A stretch of DNA of 64,000 nt from Pseudomonas sp. JUb42 (lineage in GTDB: Bacteria; Pseudomonadota; Gammaproteobacteria; Pseudomonadales; Pseudomonadaceae). The position numbers and the translations under genes were made by a program. Below are positions 1 to 8,189 of the stretch, piece by piece. The notes under the pieces are model-generated. The model saw only the letters and a list, made by a program, of their open reading frames with translations, was not told where the DNA came from and did no database searches. The stretch is from positions 124,001 to 188,000 of the forward strand of contig NZ_JANUFD010000005.1 of assembly GCF_024807945.1 (NCBI RefSeq), read 5' to 3'. How positions within the stretch are numbered: position 1 is the first letter of the stretch; each line of letters opens with the position of its first letter.

Positions 1-425
1 CCGCGCCCCACGGCGCCACCGAGGTTGACGAAGGCCGAGGTGTGGCGGCGCTTGCCGTTGACCAGCACCAGCACCTGATCGGGCGACAGGCCACGCAGCT
101 GCGCGGGCCGGGTCAGTTCGGCGCCGTCGACCAGGCTGGGCCGGGGAAAGTTGATCGATGGAATCAGCCGCGCCAATACCGTGCCCAGCTCATTGGAGCC
201 GGAACTGCGCAGGCTGTCGCCGCTGATCACATCGATGGGTGACAGCGAGCCACTGGCGGTGCGTTCCTGCACCCGGGTGCCGGTGACGATCACCGTATCC
301 AGGCTGGAAGTAGTCGGCGCCTCAGCGCTGTCGTCGCTGGTCGTGGCTGCGATGGCCAGGCCGCTGCTCAGCAGCTGGGCCGAGATGATCGCCGTAGCCA
401 GACGATGTCGTGTGAAGCTCCTCAT
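1..425 (-). CDS. TonB-dependent receptor, 5' part only
   Basis: Outer-membrane ligand-gated receptor, truncated by the left edge: only about 141 N-terminal residues are present. Visible are a signal peptide (residues 1 to about 26, ending LAIA), a TonB-box-like DTVIVTG at 43-49, and the start of the plug domain with the LVNGKRRH motif. ATG at 425 is preceded by AAGGA at good spacing. It closely resembles the receptor at 13128-15557, including the NGKRRH segment, so the two are paralogues. The substrate is unknown; proximity to the sulfur locus suggests an organosulfur ligand, which is inference. It diverges from the small gene at 722. Confidence 0.9.
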   Translation of the reverse strand, partial: MRSFTRHRLATAIISAQLLSSGLAIAATTSDDSAEAPTTSSLDTVIVTGTRVQERTASGSLSPIDVISGDSLRSSGSNELGTVLARLIPSINFPRPSLVDGAELTRPAQLRGLSPDQVLVLVNGKRRHTSAFVNLGGAVGR

Positions 426-445
426 TCCCGCGTTCCTTTCTCTCT

Positions 446-492
446 ATACGGACCCAGGTCGACTGGTGCGGCAGTCAACGAACGATCCGTAT
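446..492 (-). promoter_or_regulatory. Structured leader candidate upstream of the TonB receptor
   Basis: Between the receptor start (425) and the AT-rich likely promoter (about 540-620), ATACGGA (446-452) pairs with TCCGTAT (486-492) and encloses a second hairpin GACTG/CAGTC (461-465 with 472-476). It would lie in the 5' UTR about 20 nt upstream of the start codon. No known riboswitch class is recognised. The rest of 426-721 shows only AT-rich sequence (541-600) likely to contain promoters for both divergent genes; I see no sigma-54 site here. Confidence 0.3.
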
Positions 493-721
493 GGCGAACG
501 GTGGCGGTCATCCTTGTTTCATGAATAAGTCGGTGGCCCGATGCCATATACGATAACGAGATATGTAAAATTATTTAAATATCTATATGGAATAAGCAAA
601 GTCATAAGCAGAAAACGCTTTCTAAGCTCGAAATGGAATTACCAAATGCCAACTCAGTATTTCTGGGTCTAACGCGAACGCGCTACCTTGGCTCCATTCA
701 CAACGCCATCGAGAGCGCATC

Positions 722-889
722 ATGCAAGCGACCGCCCATATCATCGACCTCACCCGCTATCGCCAACGCCGTCAGGCGCGCCGCAATGCCGAGCTGATGT
801 GGGAAATGTACGCCGCTCGCGCCGGGCTGGCCGAGTGGACCGTGGCCCAGGTCAACAAGGCGCTTGAGTTACGCCAGGTCAAGCCATGA
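722..889 (+). CDS. 55-aa basic protein coupled to the XRE regulator
   Basis: Small protein of 55 residues beginning MQATAHIIDLTRYRQRR, rich in Arg, Ala and Glu, with no signal peptide or membrane segment. I do not recognise the family. A GAGAG-type ribosome site lies just before the ATG. Its stop overlaps the next start as ATGA (886-889), so it is probably translationally coupled to the downstream XRE-cupin regulator. That coupling, and codon use like its neighbours, argue that it is real. It could be a small partner of the regulator; function unknown. Confidence 0.65.
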   Translation: MQATAHIIDLTRYRQRRQARRNAELMWEMYAARAGLAEWTVAQVNKALELRQVKP

Positions 890-1524
890 CCCTGCTGCGT
901 AGCGCTATCGTGCTCGATGAAACCGCGCCTCCCTCCAACGAACAGAGCCTCACCGATGACGACCTGATTGGTGATCGCGTCTCACAGAACCTGCAACGCC
1001 TGCGCAGCAAGCGCTACCTGTCCCTGGACGCCCTGGCCCGCCTGTGCGGCGTGAGCCGGGCGATGCTGGCGCAGATCGAGTCGGGGCGCAGCGTGCCGTC
1101 GATCAAGGTGCTGTGCAAGATCGCCAAAGGCTTGAAAGTGTCAGTGGCGGCGTTTCTCGATACCCGCACCTTTGAAGGCGTCGAGCTGCTGCCTGCGCAG
1201 CAGAGCAAACGCCTGGTCAGCGCCAACGGCGCCTTTGTCAGCCGCGCGCTGTTCCCCTTCGATCGCTCACGGCAGACCGAATTCTACGAAATCCGCCTCG
1301 GCGCCCTGGGTGAGGAAATTTCCGAAGGCCACGCTGCCGGGGTGCAGGAAAACCTGGTGGTGGCCCAAGGGGTACTGGAGATCAGCGTCAACGACGAACG
1401 CTACCTGCTGTCACCCGGCGACTCGATCCTGTTCTACGCAGACCAGCCCCACCGCTACCGCAACCCGGCGGACAGTGAAGCGATTGCTTACCTGGTGATT
1501 ACCCATCCGGAGCAGTTGGATTGA
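886..1524 (+). CDS. XRE-family regulator with C-terminal cupin domain
   Basis: DNA-binding transcription factor of 212 aa. Residues about 30-90 form an HTH_3 (Cro/C1-type) domain (LSLDALARLCGVSRAMLAQI), and about 115-205 form a cupin_2 effector domain ending ADQPHRYRNP. This is the standard XRE-cupin layout used in Pseudomonas to sense small amino acid, amine or sulfur metabolites. Start at 886 overlaps the stop of the 55-aa gene by 4 nt. The target may be the divergent TonB receptor, by context only. Confidence 0.9.
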   Translation: MTLLRSAIVLDETAPPSNEQSLTDDDLIGDRVSQNLQRLRSKRYLSLDALARLCGVSRAMLAQIESGRSVPSIKVLCKIAKGLKVSVAAFLDTRTFEGVELLPAQQSKRLVSANGAFVSRALFPFDRSRQTEFYEIRLGALGEEISEGHAAGVQENLVVAQGVLEISVNDERYLLSPGDSILFYADQPHRYRNPADSEAIAYLVITHPEQLD

Positions 1525-1538
1525 GCCGGTATACACAC

Positions 1539-1631
1539 TGTGGGAGCGAGGCTTGCCCGCGAAGAGGCCATTCCAGCCGATAAATTTCTTGATACAGGAA
1601 GAGCGCTTTCGCGGGCAAGCCCGGCTCCAAC
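1539..1631. repeat. REP palindrome (GGGAGCGAGGCTTGCCCGCG type)
   Basis: Two inverted arms (1539-1562 and about 1608-1631), a left one reading GAGCGAGGCTTGCCCGCGAA and a right one GCGGGCAAGCCCGGCTCC, flank a unique loop of about 45 nt. The same arm sequence recurs at 3431, 17917, 29696, 35858, 37070 and 56415. This is the usual Pseudomonas REP doublet (REPIN-like). It lies between the XRE stop and the terminator. Confidence 0.9.
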
Positions 1632-1653
1632 GGTCCAGGTTTCTCAAGTACAC

Positions 1654-1690
1654 AAAAAAAGCCCCTGATCTCGCGATCAGGGGCTTTTTC
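1654..1690. terminator. Bidirectional intrinsic terminator
   Basis: A perfect 10-bp stem (GCCCCTGATC, 1661-1670, with 1675-1684) is flanked by A7 on the left (1654-1660) and T5 on the right (1685-1689). It can therefore terminate both the XRE transcript (plus) and the Met-rich gene (minus). This supports the minus-strand reading of 1734-2240. Confidence 0.85.
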
Positions 1691-1733
1691 GTTGAAGCCC
1701 GCAGGCCTGGTCAAGGCCTGGAACAGCCAGCTA

Positions 1734-2240
1734 TCAGCAGGTGCAGCACATCATTGGCATGCCATTGCAGCTCATCATCATCGGCATGCTGCAGTCGTTC
1801 ATCATTTTCATCATCAGCATGCAGCAGTTGTTCATCATGTCCATGGTCATGCCGGGCATTGGCATCATCTTGCACATCATGCAGTCGGCTTCAACCCTGC
1901 ATTCCATGACGCATTTCATCATCGGCATCGGCATGCCCATCATCATCGGCATGTTGGTGGTGCCCATCATGTTCATCATGGCCATGCCGTCGGCGGTCAT
2001 GCACATCATCGACATATTGGCGCAATGCATCATCATCGGCATGCCGCAGTTCATCATCATCGCCATCATATCGGCGTTGTTCTTGAACATGGCCATGTCC
2101 ATGCCGGCCGCAGGCTTCATGGTGCACATCATGGCGTCGGCCATCATTTCGCATTCCATGGTCGCCATCATCATCGGCATGCCCATCATTGGCATCATCG
2201 GCATGGTCTGATTCATTGGCATCTGCATTGCATTCATCAT
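1734..2240 (-). CDS. Extremely Met- and Cys-rich protein, probable metal-binding
   Basis: A 168-aa protein with about 71 Met (42%) and 16 Cys, built of irregular repeats such as MPMMG, MMMNCG, MMCKMM and MPMMMSC, and with almost no hydrophobic residues other than Met. No signal peptide is apparent. ATG at 2240 is preceded by CGGAG with 8-nt spacing, a promoter-like pair lies further upstream (2287-2314), and an intrinsic terminator follows, so the minus strand is the coding one. Dense Met and Cys suggest binding of soft metals such as Cu(I) or Ag(I), by analogy with Met-motif copper proteins; this is inference. I do not recognise a named family. The plus strand across the same DNA is open with His-rich content, which is a shadow of the repeated ATG codons. 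Confidence 0.75.
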   Translation of the reverse strand: MMNAMQMPMNQTMPMMPMMGMPMMMATMECEMMADAMMCTMKPAAGMDMAMFKNNADMMAMMMNCGMPMMMHCANMSMMCMTADGMAMMNMMGTTNMPMMMGMPMPMMKCVMECRVEADCMMCKMMPMPGMTMDMMNNCCMLMMKMMNDCSMPMMMSCNGMPMMCCTC

Positions 2241-2286
2241 GTTCGAAACTCCGTTATCGAATAGGCTGTGGTGTTGCTTGACGCCG

Positions 2287-2314
2287 ATTCTAGGAGTTTG
2301 CGCAGGGGCTACAA
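2287..2314 (-). promoter_or_regulatory. Candidate sigma-70 promoter of the Met-rich gene
   Basis: On the minus strand TTGTAG (2314-2309) and TAGAAT (2292-2287) are separated by 16 nt. Transcription would begin near 2280 and leave a leader of about 40 nt before the ATG at 2240. No clear CueR-type dyad is seen. The rest of 2241-2504 shows no other signal. Confidence 0.4.
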
Positions 2315-2504
2315 GACGCTGGCATTGCGCCGTAAAAAGCCACCCGTAACGCAGTAAAGCTCAGGTTCACGACCTAAAAAGCTGTCATTGCATCTGAATA
2401 GGCGCAATCACATCCCTATCAGGGACAGGCACGTCGATATGACTGCGATGGATATCCCTTTGCGATCTATTGACCTTCGATTCATGCATAAACGATCTAA
2501 CCGG

Positions 2505-3386
2505 TCAGGCATTTTCCGTAGCCCGACGCGCTGGAGCGGTGGTTTCCAGCAATTGGGTGATGGCGTTGAGTACCTGCTCGGGACGTTCCAGCATCAATTG
2601 ATGGCCGCATTGCGCCAGAACCTGGAACTCGGCATTGGCCAGATGCCGGGCCAGCGCCTCGCCGCCACTGGCCGGAGTCAGGCCGTCCTGGTCGCCGGAC
2701 ACCACCGAGACCGGCAGTTGCAGGCTGTCCAGTTGCTCGCGGGTCGGCCAGAGCGCCTGGCGGCTCAGGGCCTTGAACACGTAGAGCGGGTTGTTCTCGG
2801 TGAGTTTTTCTTCGTAGTCGATCAGCGCCGGATCAGCCGCCGGGTGCCAGGCCCGCTCACGGAATCCCTTGGCCAGCCAGGGCCGCAGCAGGCGCAGGAT
2901 CCACACCGGCAAGGACAGCACGCCGGGCTTCAATTGAGGCCGGTTCAGCACCGTGCCGAGCAGCACCAGCCCGTCGATGCCGGCGGCCTGTGCTTGCCGG
3001 GTCAATTGCACCAGGGCGCTGAGGGTCAGACCGGTGCCAAAGGAATGGGCGATCAGCAGGTTGTGTTCGCCGCGATAACGCCGCAGCACTTCCAGATAGT
3101 CCTCCACCAGTTCCTGCCAGGCATAGGCCGACTCGATATCGGGCTTTTCACTGGCACCATGGCCCAGCAGGTCCAGGGCGACCAGCGAGTAACCGGCGGC
3201 AGCCAGGGCCTGCCACTGAGCGCGCCACTGGTCCTTGTTGCCTCCGGCGCCATGGCAGAAGAACAGCACCGGAGCATCGGGGCGGCTGCCAGGCTGATAG
3301 GCCACATTGAGGCTGCGACCGGGGCGGATTTCAATCGCCTGGCCGACCACGACGGGGCCGAAGGCGGGGATTAGTGGGTCAGCCAT
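2505..3386 (-). CDS. Alpha/beta hydrolase
   Basis: Serine hydrolase of 293 aa, probably an esterase or related C-X bond hydrolase. The oxyanion-hole HG is at 45-46, the nucleophile Ser105 lies in AHSFG (Ala replacing the first Gly of the usual GxSxG), the acid is in GDQDG (221-225) and the His is H252 in CGHQ. ATG at 3386 was chosen because GGAAGGA precedes it; the frame stays open upstream only through a REP element. It is the last gene of the minus-strand sulfur-uptake operon, 25 nt after the monooxygenase. Substrate unknown. Confidence 0.88.
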   Translation of the reverse strand: MADPLIPAFGPVVVGQAIEIRPGRSLNVAYQPGSRPDAPVLFFCHGAGGNKDQWRAQWQALAAAGYSLVALDLLGHGASEKPDIESAYAWQELVEDYLEVLRRYRGEHNLLIAHSFGTGLTLSALVQLTRQAQAAGIDGLVLLGTVLNRPQLKPGVLSLPVWILRLLRPWLAKGFRERAWHPAADPALIDYEEKLTENNPLYVFKALSRQALWPTREQLDSLQLPVSVVSGDQDGLTPASGGEALARHLANAEFQVLAQCGHQLMLERPEQVLNAITQLLETTAPARRATENA

Positions 3387-3411
3387 GTGGTAGTTCCTTC
3401 CAATAAAGACG

Positions 3412-4695
3412 TCAATGATGCGGCTCGCTCGTTGGAGCGAGGCTTGCCCGCGAAGAGGCAGGTACATCCAGTACATCTTCTGAGTTTGAAATATCGCCTT
3501 CGCGGGCAAGCCTCGCTGCAACGGTTATATTCAGATGCTCACGCAGCGTACGCCCGGCGTACTGCCGTCGAAACAACCCGCGCTTCTGCAACTCCGGCAC
3601 CACCTGTTCGACAAAATCCTCCAGCCCCCCGGCAAGGTACGGCGGCATGATATTGAAGCCATCGGCAGCGCCCTGGGTAAACCATTGCTCCAGGCGATCG
3701 GCAATGGTCTTTGCCGTGCCCACCACCACATGATGCCCCCGGGCAGCGGACATGCGCAGGTACAACTGGCGAATGCTCAGGCCTTCCTTGCGCGCGACGT
3801 CCAGCAACAGGTGCTGGCGGCTGACTCCGGAGTTGGTCGGTGGCAATTCGGGCAAGGAGCCGTCCACCGGGTAGGCGCCCAGGTCCAGACCGCCTGCGAT
3901 GTCGGAGAGCAGCGACACCCCCACCACCGGCTCGACCAGTTCTTGAAGTTGTTGATACAGGTCCTCGGCCTGTTGTTCGGTGCGACCGACAATGGGCATG
4001 ACACCGGGCATGATCTTCAGGCTATCGGGATGGCGGCCAAACCCGGCCATACGGCTTTTCACGTCGGCATAGAAGGCCTGGGCACCGGCCAGTTCGGGCT
4101 GGGCAGTAAACAGCACCTCGGCGTGGGCTGCCGCCAGTTCACGACCTTCAGCGGAAGCCCCGGCCAACACCTGCACCGGCGCCAGACCTGCCGTCTGCCA
4201 TTGCTGGCGCACGTCGCGCAGAAAGCGGCGGGCCGACTCATAGCGATCGCCATGGCCGTAATGCTGCTCACGGCCGAAATTCAGGGATTCCCGGGCATTG
4301 CTCGAGGTCACCAGATTCCAGCCACTGCGCCCGCCGCTCAAACGTTCCAAAGAAGCAAAGCTGTCGACCAGGGTCCGCACACTGTTATAGGACGAGGTGG
4401 CTGTGGCGATCAGGCCAATGCGCCGGGTTACTGCGGCCAGGGCGGCGAGCAGGGTCAGGGGCTCGAAATGTTCGGTGCGAGCCATGCGTTGCAAGGCCTG
4501 GGTCTGGCCCGGCAGCATGGCCAGGGTGTCGGAAAGGAAAATCGCATCGAAGCAACCGCGCTCGGCGGTAGCGGCAAGCCGTTGGTAGTGGGCCAGGTCG
4601 AGGCCGCCCGCCGCATGGGCCTGGGGGTGGCGCCAACCGGCTATGTGATGTCCGGTCGCCATGAGAAAGGCGTTGAGGCTCATCTGACGCGTCAT
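3412..4695 (-). CDS. FMN-dependent monooxygenase, NtaA/SnaA/DszA family, with REP-encoded tail
   Basis: Flavin-dependent LLM-class oxygenase (427 aa), the family that uses FMNH2 from a partner reductase to attack C-S or C-N bonds. Typical motifs are FLMATGHHIAGWRHP at the N-terminus, ERGCFDAIFLSD, and SGGRSGWNLVTSSN near the flavin site. The start overlaps the ABC ATPase stop as ATGA. Oddity: after LREHLNIT the last roughly 35 codons are read straight through a REP element (3431-3522), giving a low-complexity tail absent from the paralogue at 15616. Role inferred: oxygenolytic desulfurization of an imported sulfur compound. Confidence 0.9.
   Translation of the reverse strand: MTRQMSLNAFLMATGHHIAGWRHPQAHAAGGLDLAHYQRLAATAERGCFDAIFLSDTLAMLPGQTQALQRMARTEHFEPLTLLAALAAVTRRIGLIATATSSYNSVRTLVDSFASLERLSGGRSGWNLVTSSNARESLNFGREQHYGHGDRYESARRFLRDVRQQWQTAGLAPVQVLAGASAEGRELAAAHAEVLFTAQPELAGAQAFYADVKSRMAGFGRHPDSLKIMPGVMPIVGRTEQQAEDLYQQLQELVEPVVGVSLLSDIAGGLDLGAYPVDGSLPELPPTNSGVSRQHLLLDVARKEGLSIRQLYLRMSAARGHHVVVGTAKTIADRLEQWFTQGAADGFNIMPPYLAGGLEDFVEQVVPELQKRGLFRRQYAGRTLREHLNITVAARLAREGDISNSEDVLDVPASSRASLAPTSEPHH
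3431..3522. repeat. REP palindrome inside the 3' end of a monooxygenase gene
   Basis: Arms TTGGAGCGAGGCTTGCCCGC (3432-3451) and the inverted copy at 3499-3522 are the same type as at 1539. The element lies within the reading frame of the NtaA-type gene, whose stop (3412-3414) comes beyond it. Confidence 0.9.
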
Positions 4696-6335
4696 ACGGG
4701 TACTCGCAATAAGGTCTCGGCGTCGCTGACCACCGGATTGACCGGCAGCGCAGCGAGCAGTGCCCGGGTATAGGCATGTTGCGGCTGGCCAAAGACCTGG
4801 GCGGTGGGCCCGGTTTCGACGATACGGCCGTGTTGCATCACGGCAATGCGGTCGCTCAGGCGTGCCGCCACATGCAGGTCATGGGTAATGAACACCAGAC
4901 TGAGTTTCAGGCGCTGTTGCAGGTCCTCCAGCAGCTCGAGGATCTGCACCTGAATCAGCGCATCCAGGGCGGAAACGCATTCGTCGGCGATCAGCACGCG
5001 CGGCTGCAGGGCCAGGGCCCGGGCAATGCCGATACGCTGGCGCTGGCCGCCGGAAAACGCCTGGGGATAGCGGTCGAAGGCGGTGGCAGGCAGGCCGGTC
5101 AGTTGCAGCATGTCCAGGGCAATGGTGCGTGCCTGTTCAGGCGAGGCGCCGTGGACCAGCGGCCCGGTCATGATGATCTGGCCGACCCGCTGGCGCGGAT
5201 TGAGCGAGGCGAATGGGTCCTGGAAGATCATCTGCACGTCGCTGCGCCGCTCGCGCAAGCGGGCTTCAGGCAGGCCTGCGACGTCGTCACCGAACCACTC
5301 GACCCGGCCACTATCGGGCCGTAGCAAGCGAATCAGATGCCTTCCCAGGGTCGATTTGCCGGAGCCGGATTCGCCGACAATACCCAGGGTCTCGCCTTCG
5401 CGCAGGCTCAGACTGACGTCGGCCAATGCCTGGGTCGTGCGCTTGCGCCCCCAGCCCAATGATGCGCGGAAAGACTTGTTCAAGGTCTCGGCATGCAGCA
5501 GTACCGGCGCATCGGTGGCCAGCGTACGCGAGTGGCCCTGGACCGGTGCCGATGCCTCGACCAGCCTGCGCGTATAAGCCTCACGCGGGCGGCGCAGGAC
5601 CTCTTCAGCGCTGCCCTGCTCCACCAGATGGCCCTTTTCCAGAACCAACACCCGGTCGGCCACGGCCCGCACCACCGCGAAGTCATGGGTGATAAACAGC
5701 ATGGCCATGCCCTTCTCGCGCTGGATGCGTTTGAGCAAGGCAATGATCTGCGCCTGGGTAGTAACGTCCAGAGCCGAGGTCGGCTCATCGGCAATCAGCA
5801 ACAGGGGGTCGAAGGCCAGGGCCATGGCGATCACCACCCGCTGGCGCTGGCCGCCGGACAATTGGAACGGGTAGACCTGCTGCAAACGCGCAGGATCCGG
5901 CAGGCCCACATAGTCCAGCAGCTCGACCACACGCAGGCGTCGCTGCTGTTTGCTGGTCACGCCGTGGTCCAACAACACTTCCTCGATCTGCCGCCCGACA
6001 CTCAACAGCGGATTAAGCGCGCTCATGGGTTCCTGGAAGACCATGCTGACCTGCCGCCCGCGATGCTGGCGCATCTGTTCTTCGCTGAGGTCGGCCAGGT
6101 CCTGCTGCTGGAAGCGGATCTGCCCGGCCTCCGGCGCCATGTCTGCAGGCAACAGGCGCAGGATCGCACTGGCGAGCATGGACTTGCCCGAACCGGACTC
6201 CCCCACCACGCACAGGCACTCCCCGGCATTGATATGCAGCGACAGGCCGTGCAGCGCATGGCTGCGGTCAGCCCCTTGGGGCAATGGGATACGCAGGTCA
6301 CTGACCCGCAACAACGGCGGATTGGCGATTGTCAT
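4692..6335 (-). CDS. Peptide-type ABC transporter, fused double ATPase
   Basis: Cytoplasmic ATPase subunit (547 aa) with two complete nucleotide-binding domains in one chain, equivalent to DppD plus DppF as in GsiA/YejF. NBD1 has Walker A GESGSGKS at 45-52, signature QLSGGQRQR and Walker B LLIADEPTSAL; NBD2 repeats GESGSGKST, FSGGQRQR and VLIADECVSAL, where Cys replaces the usual Pro of DEPVSAL. Oligopeptide-type C-terminal motifs (HAYTRALLAALP) are present. ATG at 6335 follows AGGAGG and overlaps the permease stop by 4 nt. It powers the importer of this operon. Confidence 0.95.
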   Translation of the reverse strand: MTIANPPLLRVSDLRIPLPQGADRSHALHGLSLHINAGECLCVVGESGSGKSMLASAILRLLPADMAPEAGQIRFQQQDLADLSEEQMRQHRGRQVSMVFQEPMSALNPLLSVGRQIEEVLLDHGVTSKQQRRLRVVELLDYVGLPDPARLQQVYPFQLSGGQRQRVVIAMALAFDPLLLIADEPTSALDVTTQAQIIALLKRIQREKGMAMLFITHDFAVVRAVADRVLVLEKGHLVEQGSAEEVLRRPREAYTRRLVEASAPVQGHSRTLATDAPVLLHAETLNKSFRASLGWGRKRTTQALADVSLSLREGETLGIVGESGSGKSTLGRHLIRLLRPDSGRVEWFGDDVAGLPEARLRERRSDVQMIFQDPFASLNPRQRVGQIIMTGPLVHGASPEQARTIALDMLQLTGLPATAFDRYPQAFSGGQRQRIGIARALALQPRVLIADECVSALDALIQVQILELLEDLQQRLKLSLVFITHDLHVAARLSDRIAVMQHGRIVETGPTAQVFGQPQHAYTRALLAALPVNPVVSDAETLLRVPV

Positions 6336-7198
6336 GGCCGCCCTCCTTGTCTGCCCAATGGCTCGAAAGCGATCCGCAGCCCCTCGCCGATTCGATTGAC
6401 CGCCAGCACGCAGAACATGATCGCCAGCCCCGGCAGCAGGCTCATCCACCAGGCCTGGCGCAGCATATTGCGCGAGGCATTGATCATGTAGCCCCAGCTC
6501 ATGGCATCAGGATCGCCCAGGCCGAGAAAGGCCAGGGCCGCTTCGGTCAGGATCGCCGTGCCCATGATGAACGACATGGTCACCAGCAAGGGCGACAAGG
6601 CATTGGGCAGGATCTGCCTGAAAATGATCGCCAGGGGTTTCTGCCCCAATACCTGGGCGGCCTGGACGAACTCGCGCTGACGCAGGGTCAGGAACTCGCT
6701 GCGCACCAGTCGCGCCACCGGCGGCCAGGCCACCAGGGCGATGCCGACTACCACGGAGGTCAGGGACGGTTCCAGTACCGCCACCAGAATCACCGCCAGC
6801 ACCAGTTGCGGAATGATCTGGAAAAACTCGGCCAGGCGCATCAGGACTTCGTCGACCCAGCCACCGGCATAACCGGCCAGGCCGCCGATGATCAGGCCCA
6901 CCAGCAGGGTCGCCAGCGTCGACAGCGCACCTACGGCCAGGGACATGCGCGCACCGTAGACCAGCCCGCTGACGATGTCGCGGCCGAGCATGTCGCTGCC
7001 CAGCCAGTGGCTGCTGTCGGCAAACGGCGGCAGCAATGGCTTGGCAGTCATGGACCACGGCGAGTCGATACCCAGCCACGGCGCCGCCACCGCCAGCACA
7101 GTCAGCAACAATAAAAACAGGCCGCCGAGCACGGCGCTGCGCTGACCCACGAAGCGGCGCAGTACCGATGGCTGCGCAAAGAATTCAGCTTGGCTCAT
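6332..7198 (-). CDS. ABC transporter permease, DppC/OppC type
   Basis: Inner-membrane permease (288 aa) of the peptide/nickel importer family. It has an N-terminal transmembrane helix followed by the OppC-type segment GTDxLGRD-like SDMLGRDIVSGLVYGAR and the EAA loop region (RSEFLTLRQREFVQAAQVLG). I prefer ATG at 7198, with GGGAG 9 nt upstream and 4 nt after the preceding gene; a GTG at 7213 is also possible. It pairs with the permease at 7203-8189. Confidence 0.92.
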   Translation of the reverse strand: MSQAEFFAQPSVLRRFVGQRSAVLGGLFLLLLTVLAVAAPWLGIDSPWSMTAKPLLPPFADSSHWLGSDMLGRDIVSGLVYGARMSLAVGALSTLATLLVGLIIGGLAGYAGGWVDEVLMRLAEFFQIIPQLVLAVILVAVLEPSLTSVVVGIALVAWPPVARLVRSEFLTLRQREFVQAAQVLGQKPLAIIFRQILPNALSPLLVTMSFIMGTAILTEAALAFLGLGDPDAMSWGYMINASRNMLRQAWWMSLLPGLAIMFCVLAVNRIGEGLRIAFEPLGRQGGRP

Positions 7199-7202
7199 CA
7201 GT

Positions 7203-8189
7203 TCAGCTCCCACTGCCGGTGCGCGGGTCGAGCCAGCGGCAAATCAGGTCAGTCAGTATGTTGAACGCCACCACCAGCACGGAAATGACCAGAAACACCC
7301 CGAGCAGCAAGGGGTAGTCGCGCTGGCTGAGGGCGTCATAGAGCAGGCGGCCGATGCCGGGCCAGGCGTAGACCACCTCGATCAGCAGCGAGCCGCTGGC
7401 CAGTTGGCCCAGTTGCAGACCGGCATAGGTCACCACCGGCAACAGTGCGTTGCGCAGGACATGGTCGCAGAGGATGCGCGCAGGTTTGAGGCCCTTGGCA
7501 TGGGCGGTGCGCACGTATTCCTGGCTCATGGACTCCAGCACCGCCGCCCGGGTCAGCTGCACGTACAGCGCCAGGAACATGAAACTCAAGGACAGCGCCG
7601 GCAGCAACAAGTGGCTGGCATAGTCGCGAAACAGCGCCCAACCGTGCAGATCGCCGTCCACCGACGCCATGCCGAAGGCCGGCAACCAGTCCAGCAGCAC
7701 CGAAAACAGTAGAATCAGCAGCAACGCCAGCCAGAACGACGGCGTCGCATACAGCACCATGGCGGTATGCGAGATCAGCCGGTCCAGATAGCCGCGATGA
7801 CGCTGGCTGCGGGCTGCGAGCACGCCCAGGCCGACGCCGATCAGCGACGACAGAACAAACCCGGTGCCCATCAGCAACAAGGTCGCGGGCAGGCGTTCGG
7901 CGATCAGCGACCAGACGCTGGCCTGATTGCGATAGGAATAACCCAGATCCAGGCGAGCCGCATGGCCCAGATAGGTCAACAGCTGATGAGCCAGAGGCTG
8001 GTCCAGGCCCATGTCATGGCGCAACTGGGCAACGTAGCCCGCATCATCGACGCCCGCCTCCCCGGCCATGAGCATGGCCGGATCGCCGGGGGCCAGGCGC
8101 ACCAACAGAAAACTCAGCACCAGCACCCCGACAATCACCCCCAGCCCGCGCCCCAGGCGACCGCCCAGGTAGGCGAAGAATCCGCTCAT
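7203..8189 (-). CDS. ABC transporter permease, DppB/OppB type
   Basis: Inner-membrane permease of 328 aa with about six hydrophobic helices. Family motifs are the N-terminal LLVRLAPGDPA, GLDQPLAHQLLTYL in the periplasmic loop, and the EAA-like SQEYVRTAHAKGLKPARI. Start at 8189 overlaps the stop of the substrate-binding protein gene (ATGA). It forms the heterodimeric channel with the next permease. Confidence 0.94.
   Translation of the reverse strand: MSGFFAYLGGRLGRGLGVIVGVLVLSFLLVRLAPGDPAMLMAGEAGVDDAGYVAQLRHDMGLDQPLAHQLLTYLGHAARLDLGYSYRNQASVWSLIAERLPATLLLMGTGFVLSSLIGVGLGVLAARSQRHRGYLDRLISHTAMVLYATPSFWLALLLILLFSVLLDWLPAFGMASVDGDLHGWALFRDYASHLLLPALSLSFMFLALYVQLTRAAVLESMSQEYVRTAHAKGLKPARILCDHVLRNALLPVVTYAGLQLGQLASGSLLIEVVYAWPGIGRLLYDALSQRDYPLLLGVFLVISVLVVAFNILTDLICRWLDPRTGSGS

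Noticed and set aside
1692..2264. Plus-strand His-rich open frame (190 aa) and a second Ile/Met/His-rich frame over the same DNA
   Set aside because: They are shadows of the dense ATG codons (CAT on the other strand). The minus strand has a ribosome site, promoter-like hexamers and terminator; the plus frames lack a ribosome site.
2388..3374. 328-aa plus-strand frame over the alpha/beta hydrolase
   Set aside because: Composition typical of a reverse-complement shadow; the sense gene has an intact catalytic triad.
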